Positions 57,719-64,000 of a stretch of DNA of 64,000 nucleotides are shown here, piece by piece (the first letter of the stretch is position 1; each line of letters begins with the position of its first letter). The notes under the pieces were generated by a model that saw nothing but the letters and a program-made list of their open reading frames with translations, made no database searches and was not told the origin of the DNA. The position numbers and the translations under genes are program-made. The DNA comes from Clavaria fumosa (taxonomy: Eukaryota; Basidiomycota; Agaricomycetes; Agaricales; Clavariaceae), in contig OX637803.1 in the NCBI GenBank assembly GCA_951802425.1, positions 1,054,001 to 1,118,000 of the forward strand, in the 5' to 3' direction.

Positions 57719-58771
57719 ATGCTAGGTAAATAGAATAAACAACATACTATCGCCTCTGCAAAGCACTCAACCGCCCTACCCACCCGCTAAAAACATTACA
57801 GGAAATGCAGGAAATCCCGTGCAGAGCATGTGGTACGCCCGCTCGCCGGCGGCGTTAGCACAGGACGGCGAGGAGCATTGTGACGACCGTCCTTCTTCTC
57901 GGCACTCCGCCCACACGCCACCGTCTTCGCCCTCTCTCAGTCTTAACTCTTCCCCGGCCGTGCCCGACGTCAACGAGCAGTTCGACGACTTCAGCTTCGC
58001 ACCGCGGAGCGCCTTCTTGCACGGGCCTTATCCCGCTGCCGCTAGTGATACCGAGCCCGGCGGCTCCGCCTATTCCGGCTGCTTGCGGCACCAGCAGCAC
58101 CACCATAACCAGCAGCAGGCATCGGCCTACCCTGCTGGCCCCCCGCGCAGCAGTGGCAGCAACGGCGAGGCGCGCCGGCGTGTCCCCGTGTACGGCTCGT
58201 TCCTGTCGGTCGAGGCCGGTCCACCCGCGGTCGACCTTCGCACGAGGCCCCGCGCGTACAGTGCACCGGTTTTTAGCGGGACGCGCGACCCCCCCGGCTT
58301 GCGGGATACGAGCGCAGAGCTGGTGCTGGCGCACCACGGTGGGGGTGAACACCTCACTTCTGCCTCGGCGTCACCCATGTATATTTCTTTCAACCCCATG
58401 GACAACATACGCCCTTCTGCGATGTTGCTCGACGGGTCAGCTCCAGGCGGCGCAGTGGTTAAGCAGGTCGTCGCGACACCGAACATTAAGCGGGCTGCAG
58501 CGTCTAGGAGGAGGCAGCCAGCGACGTTTCTGTGTGCCGAACCCGGGTGCGACACGTCATTCACGACCAAGTTCAAGCTTCGCAGTGAGTGTTGTTGTCT
58601 TCCGACTCTGAACGTAGCCGTTGATAATTGCTCCCAGGCCACCAGAAGGCGCACCTCAACATTAAGGAATTCGTCTGCGATATTCCTGGATGTGACAAGT
58701 CCTTTGTCAGGAAGAGCGATCTTCGTCGCCACGTTAGGTCCACGCAGCATGCGCATTCGGCCCCGAGATAA
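57719..58771 (+). CDS. C2H2 zinc-finger protein (two C-terminal fingers)
   Basis: Probable nuclear DNA-binding protein of ~307 residues. The first ~225 residues are Ser/Pro/Gly/His-rich without domains (PPSSPSLSLNSSPAVPD, HQQHHHNQQQ). The C-terminus has two C2H2 fingers: CAEPGCDTSFTTKFKLRSHQ..H and CDIPGCDKSFVRKSDLRRHV..H, ending HAHSAPR. Three exons: 57719-57725, 57802-58584, 58638-58771; the last intron splits the first finger between its helix and histidines. The 7-nt first exon (ATG CTA G) gives an in-frame MLGNAGNPVQSM; starting at 57828 inside the second exon is the simpler alternative. It sits next to another two-finger gene of similar layout. Confidence 0.8.
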
Positions 58772-59458
58772 ACTGTGGTTTACACGTTATGTTCTGGATT
58801 TCTTTTGATCTGTTTTTCTTCCTTTTCTTTCATCAGTGCCGAGCACGAGATATCCCTGACTTGCTATTGCTGTTCTCAGTGCTCATGTCATAAGCTTGTG
58901 TGATGCGTATACTCCTGCTCTCTTTCCACCCTTCCTTCTTGCTTTTTACCGCGCTGTGCAATAGCCTTACAGCAGTGATGCTATTAATTGTAGCCAAGAC
59001 CCAATCATGTGTAGCGAATGAGGATCCCAAATTTGTGCTGTAAGAGTTGTGTGTTCTAGTTTGGTTAATGCTATGCCCGTATCAGATGACAGCAAACGGC
59101 AGACAACTGCTCTGTGTGCGCTGTGTTGTTACAGCTTTTTTGCAGTAGAAAAGTGTGAGAAGGTGTGATGTAGATTGCCGTACAATGTGAAAGCTAGTCT
59201 CTGTATTCCCATCCAATTCCAATGCGATGTACAGTACAGTACAGTACAGTACTTTGTCCAAGTCACGTGTTATACACTGCTTTTACAAATAACACCAATT
59301 ATCATCCCATTCCCACGGTCAACGCCTCAATCCTTGCCTTGCATCGTTTACAGCAAATTCGACTTTATTAATCCTCCCTCCCCTCCTCCTCCTCCCTCTT
59401 CCTCTCCTCCCCCATTTCATACCCTCTCACCCCCTCCCTCCTACCCCACTTCACCGCC
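58772..59458. promoter_or_regulatory. intergenic, promoter of second C2H2 gene
   Basis: It contains a (TACAG)n microsatellite at 59230-59252 and a strong CT-rich tract at 59370-59450 just before the start codon. No gene is seen. Confidence 0.55.
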
Positions 59459-61379
59459 ATGTCCCAGCCTCTTCCCCAGATCCGCGTCGTCGACGTAGAC
59501 GACCTCGGCATCTCCTTCCCTCAGTGAGTCCGTCCCCATTGATCCCGTCCCACTACACAGCTAACATCCCTGGACAGGTTTACCTTCGACAAAGACCCCA
59601 ATGCAGGCCATAACGAACCCTCGTCCAACGACGCCTTTTGGCCGTTCAACCATCTGGTCGACGGTGCTCCACTCTTTCCCCAGGACCAGCAGTTTACCCT
59701 GCCTGTCGATCACACTCTTGGTCCCCTCAGCATCCCGTCTTCTTCCTCCATCACTACCTCGGGTACAATGTCACCCGTCACCCCTCCCGGCGCGTCATCC
59801 TCCTCCATCCACCTCGACCAACCCCAACTATCGCCCCTCATCCCTCCTCTTGATGGTAAGTCCCGACCACCCCCATTTCCTCTCGTCCCTTCCCCAGTCT
59901 AAGCCCTCCACAAACAGAGCGCCAGAATGGATGGGCCGATGTCGAGTGGTTCCATCTCAAAGACCTGTCCTATCGCGAGTCCGCGGATGACGCGAACTCG
60001 CCCCTGATCGATGACGGCGCGTCGATCGGACTCGCTTCCCCCGTCTCGGGCCCAATAGACTCCTCATCGTACAGCCCCGCGTCCTCCCCAGGCCTCCGCG
60101 ACATCTCTATGACTTTCGACAACCTCGGGCTTCACGCGAGTCCGGACCACCACCTCCATCCCAACAACTTCGACGGCGATCAGCTCTTCGTCGCGGGTGC
60201 GCCCCCGCCGCCGAGCCCAAACGTGCTGCGCCTCGACATCCCAGCGCTGCGGCGCTCGCCTTCGTCGCGCGGGCTCCACCAGCACCACCCGCACAGCGCG
60301 CACGGAATCCCTGCGCGGCACCAGCACTCGCCGAGCGAGCCCACCGCCGAGGGCTTTCTTGGGACGGCAGGCGCCGTGCGGCGCCACCGCGCCTACACTG
60401 CGCCGAGCTCGCGCCGTGGGAGCCCGTACCACCGCCCGCAACCCGACATTGACCTCGATCTCAACGAGTTCACGCACCAGCACCAGCCCCAACACCAACA
60501 CGAACACCAGCCCCAACACCAACACCAGCACCAGCACCAGCACCAACACCAACACCAGCAGCAACCCCTATTGTCCTCGTCGGCATCGGCATCGACATCC
60601 TCGCTGCAGATGCTGCGCCCCGAACCCCACCACCTCCACCGCCGCGCGAGCTCGAGCCCGATCCCGTTCCTGCGACTCACACCAGACTTTAGCGATCCGG
60701 CGGATCACCAGCAGCAACACCACCACATGGGTGGAGGGCAACAGCACCAGCACCAACACCAACACCAGCACCAGCACCAGCATCAGCAGCTGCAAGGCCA
60801 TGCGTCGACCTCCGCGTCGACGGTCGGGAACGGTGTCGGTGGTGACGGCGCGCCGCACACGCGGCACGCACTGAGCATCGATACGACGCTCGGGCTGCAC
60901 TCGCCGGGGTCGTACCTCTCTCTGCGGAGTGCTGCTTCCTCCACGACGGGGCCTTACAGCGAGGACGGCTTGGACGGGCCGCTGTCCAGTGGTGCGGAGA
61001 GCGCGGTGGACTCGATGTCTGACGGGGGCGGGAACAGCCCGATGGTGGGTGGCAGCGGCAGCGCTGGCGGCGTGTCGAAGCCAATCGTGACAACAACGAA
61101 GACGCGCATCGCTAGTGAGGGAAAGAGGAAACATGAACAGAAGTTTGAGTGCCAGATTTGTCAGGAGCGGTTCACGACGAAGAATAAGCGGGATCGTGAG
61201 TCCTTTTCATTTTCAATGCGTTTTGTGTTGTGTGCTGATCGTGTGTGTGTTTTCCTGCAGGACATGTGGACGCACACAACGGCCTCAAGCGCTTCCCGTG
61301 TGAGAAGGAAGGCTGCCCGAAACGCTTCACGTCCTCTGCAGACCGGAGGCGCCACCAGTCGAACCCGAAGCATCCCTGA
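59459..61379 (+). CDS. C2H2 zinc-finger transcription factor with His-Gln tracts
   Basis: Probable DNA-binding regulator of ~579 residues. An acidic/hydrophobic N-terminus (VVDVDDLGISFPQFTFDKD, WADVEWFHLKDLSY) could be an activation domain. A long low-complexity middle with two His-Gln tracts follows, and two C-terminal C2H2 fingers: CQICQERFTTKNKRDRHVDAH and CEKEGCPKRF...RRRHQSNPKH, ending at residue 579. Four exons: 59459-59523, 59578-59855, 59918-61195, 61261-61379; as in the neighbouring gene, an intron splits the first finger in the same place. That shared intron suggests common ancestry of the pair. Confidence 0.88.
60475..60792 (+). repeat. two (CAC CAR)n His-Gln coding tracts
   Basis: Hexanucleotide CACCAG/CACCAA runs at ~60475-60565 and ~60742-60792 encode alternating His-Gln. 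They are interrupted by a few Pro and Glu codons. On the other strand they give meaningless Leu-Val frames. Confidence 0.9.
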
Positions 61380-62102
61380 TTTCCGCCTCTCCTGCCATTT
61401 GGAAGCACTGTCTGTCTCCAGTTCCGATATTCCGGATCGTCGCCGTACTGCTCTCCATCGTCGCTCGCGCCTGCTGCGCCCCAGATCCCCGATCCTTAAT
61501 GGTCCCGGCTCCGGCTCTGCCCCTTGCTTTGGCATGCACATGCTGCACACACATGTATCGCCTCGCCAATTATGCTCTTTGTTTATTTAGAGAATGTTAT
61601 GTTGTAACGTATTCCCTTCGACCTTCATACCCTTTCGTTTCGAGATGCTCTCACAACATAACCTAATCCCTCCCCTATCCGGCCCCTCACTTATCATAAT
61701 CAAGTCTCGCGCAGCAAAGTTATTGTCGTTTGTATTCTGTGTTGTGTGCCCGCTCTGTAGCTCTGCCATCCGACCCAAACAGCCTTCTCTCCTTTTCTCT
61801 CTCGCTACTCTAGTCACTTGGCCCTTCTGCTCCTGCTCTTTTATATCTTGGTAGTTGCGATCGCTTTGGTTCGTCGCACGCGCGCCCCTCTTCCGCTATC
61901 TCTTCAATTATACACACACACGCATGTGGGTGCAATAAACAGATCTAACACTCTCGAACCCCCGGATGTGACGTAACCACCTCTCGTATCTACGAAGTTC
62001 ACCTGCATTCACCTGCGAAACATGTATAACCGCGCGTTGGGCCGGAGGACCTCCACGTGCACTATACGACTTGACCGGCTCCGAACTAACTCGGGGCCGA
62101 GA
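61380..62102. other. convergent 3' flanks
   Basis: C/T-rich DNA between the end of the C2H2 gene and the end of the reverse-strand gene at the right edge, with a short (CA)n run near 61912-61922. No gene is seen. Confidence 0.55.
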
Positions 62103-64000
62103 TTACAAGTCATCTCCTGTCACAACCGCACGTGGGCGGTCCGCGGGTTGTGCACCGGCGTACTCACCGCGCACCACCGACGCGGGTGCTCCATTGCCCG
62201 TGTGCATGCTCGCAAAGTACGTCTGCATGGAGAGACGGCGCGTGCGCGTGCGCGGGGCGAGGGGCGCTACAATCCCGCTGGCACCGCCGCTGAGAGGGTG
62301 CACGACCTCCGGGCTCGACGGGGTCGAGCGCACGAGCGCGTCGATGGGCATCCCTGCGTGGAGCGGTGTCTGCAGACCCCTAGGTGGGTTCCTCTTGTTC
62401 TGTGAGGGGATAAGATAACGCGTTGCATTTTTTAGAGCGAGCTGAAAAGGTTGGTGTGAATGTTCGCGGCGCACCGTCTCGAGTTCGGGTTTGCCGCGCC
62501 ACTGTGCGATGGCTTCGCAGAACCGCAGCGCCGCGCGCTCGACGGGCTCGGCTGGGTATTGGCGAGCGAGAGCTTCCATGTGCGCGGATAGATCCGCAGT
62601 CGACGCTGGGACGTCGTAGAACTGTTTTTCAAACAAAGGGAAGGATGCAAAGAGGGAAAAAAAGGATCATTTCGTCAGTGACGCGGCGGGGGCGGGCGTG
62701 TTCGCGAATTCATGTGTCTGAGACAAACCCTTCGCAGCCGTTCTCGCATCTCTGCCTCAAACTCTGCCTCCGGCCCTTCCTTGCTTGGCGCTGCCATACT
62801 CTTGCGCGTGCCCAGCGAGGGGAATAGGATACGCGTCGCCTCTTGAAGGCTCGGCGTCTCGTCCGGGTCGAACCATGCGAACTCGTCCTCGATCTCGCAC
62901 TCGCGCATATCCCCCGCTCTCCCTTCCCCCTTCTTCTCACCAGGCACGTCGTTCACTCCTTGGCCAAGCAGCAACAAGCACTCCAACGGCGCAGTGCCCT
63001 TCCATCGGCACGTAGCATACCCCTCCAGCACGGCCCGCGTGGCCAGGCCCGCAAGGAGCATATACCACTCCCGCGTCGGTCGGAGAACGGGCGGCGCCCC
63101 AACCCTGCACCGCGCGCTCATCCGCGACGCAGGACCAGCCCCAGAGGCCGCCAAACCCCTCGTCATGCGGTCTTCGTCGGGCTCCGCCCACTCGCGCTGC
63201 TCGCTGAGCTCTGCGTCGCGTGCCTCGCTCGCGAGCTCAGCCGAAACCAGCGCGCTCAGGCGCACGAAGCGCGGGAGGAGCCCCGCGAGCGTGCACCCGG
63301 CCCCATTGTTACTGCCGCCGCCGCCCATCGCGTCGGCTGCTGCGGGCCTCCTGCGGAGGACGCTCTCGCCTGTGGCGGGCCGTGCAAGGCCGCTTCCGAC
63401 ACCCGGGCCGTCGAGCCACCCGCTGATGCAGGTACCGCGGCGGCGGGCTTCGATAGTGGCGTTTAGCGAGAAGGATGTCCTCCCAGGGAGGTTAGACTTC
63501 GCGTCGGCGCACGTGTCGCACCCCACCCGCAGATGGCGCGGACAAAGCTGAGAATGAGAGGAAAGACGGGGGTCTGCGCCGTCTGCGTACAGAGCGCGAG
63601 CATGCGCTGATGGAGTGGGCAGGAAGGAAGTGTACTGCTTTGCCTTCAGCGCCGTGCGGTTATTCTTCTGGGGATGGGCAGAGAACATACCGGGACGTAT
63701 GATTGCAAGTAATCAGGAGGGGGGTTCACGGTACTCGAAATACCGGATATGTGCGACAGGGGAACAAGAGAAGGTGGAACGACGACTCGCTGAGTCGCAT
63801 CAAGCGAGATTGACGCTGAAGAAAGCTCTGGGGACTCAGAGGGTATAGAGTCCGATGTGACAGAAACGGAACCGGGTGCCTGGTGTTGATGGGATGCGGG
63901 AGCCTGCCGAGCGAATAAGTCGTTTATGACGGCGCTCAGAGCAAGACGAAGGCGGACACCATTTGGCAACGTATGTGGATGTGAGGAGTCCGAATGAGGC
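62103..64000 (-). CDS. unknown protein (5' end outside window)
   Basis: Not recognised. The reading is open from the right edge (SSHPHTLPNGVRLRLALSAV) through exon 63691-64000, then 62729-63637 and 62103-62621, in frame. It contains a Ser/Pro-rich stretch, a cysteine/histidine cluster (LCPRHLRVGCDTC), a Gly/Ala-rich segment (AADAMGGGGSNNGAG), a hydrophobic helix region (REWYMLLAGLATRAVLEGYA ... LECLLLLGQG), an acidic block and a C-terminal part starting FYDVPASTADLSAHMEALAR. A further in-frame intron in the last exon (donor GTGCGC near 62490, acceptor near 62417) is possible. The Cys/His cluster could bind a metal; no function is proposed. Confidence 0.65.

Noticed and set aside
60393..60680. 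Reverse-strand Cys-Trp and Leu-Val repeat frames
   Set aside because: They are produced by reading the (CACCAR)n His-Gln tract backwards.

Overview
The window is nuclear DNA of a filamentous basidiomycete, most likely an Agaricomycete. Nearly every gene is cut by many short introns of about 45-65 nt with GTRNGY donors and CTRAY branch points. The gene content also fits: fungal elongation factor 3, a basidiomycete-type Zn2Cys6 regulator, a DUF7918 protein, and PARP-like genes with CxxC fingers. All gene models were assembled by hand from splice signals and reading-frame continuity. Exon lengths sum to whole codons wherever both ends are resolved.

Layout. 1-2.1 kb: end of a reverse-strand membrane protein whose C-terminus is built from tandemly duplicated 120-nt exons. 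3.35-6.9 kb: Zn2Cys6 transcription factor with a 6-nt micro-exon. 7.3-15.3 kb: housekeeping block with EF-3 (TEF3), V-ATPase subunit a (VPH1) and cytochrome c (CYC1); VPH1 and CYC1 share a short divergent promoter. 15.5-16.8 kb: a small unknown gene with a pogo/Tigger-like transposon remnant just upstream of its start. 17.3-31.3 kb: an MFS anion:cation symporter, kinetochore DSN1/Mis13, a UPF0014 membrane protein, COQ4, a KEN-box-containing unknown protein, RPL4 and a DUF7918 protein. 31.3-37.4 kb: gene-poor, with several diverged ~530-630-bp tandem repeats. 37.4-46.0 kb: a CAMKK-like kinase, a large coiled-coil protein with a C-terminal membrane anchor, and a small four-helix (MARVEL-like) membrane protein.

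46.2-52.2 kb is the most unusual block: three PARP-type ADP-ribosyltransferase genes (A, B, C) and a NADAR-domain gene. They lie as two head-to-head pairs (A/B and C/NADAR), with B and C tail to tail. Writers of ADP-ribose thus sit beside a gene of a family known to handle ADP-ribose N-glycosides, which suggests a local ADP-ribosylation module. 52.9-54.2 kb: an unknown gene. 54.2-57.7 kb: a stretch I could not resolve. 57.7-61.4 kb: two adjacent C2H2 zinc-finger genes. 62.1-64.0 kb: an unknown gene running off the right edge; the first gene runs off the left edge.
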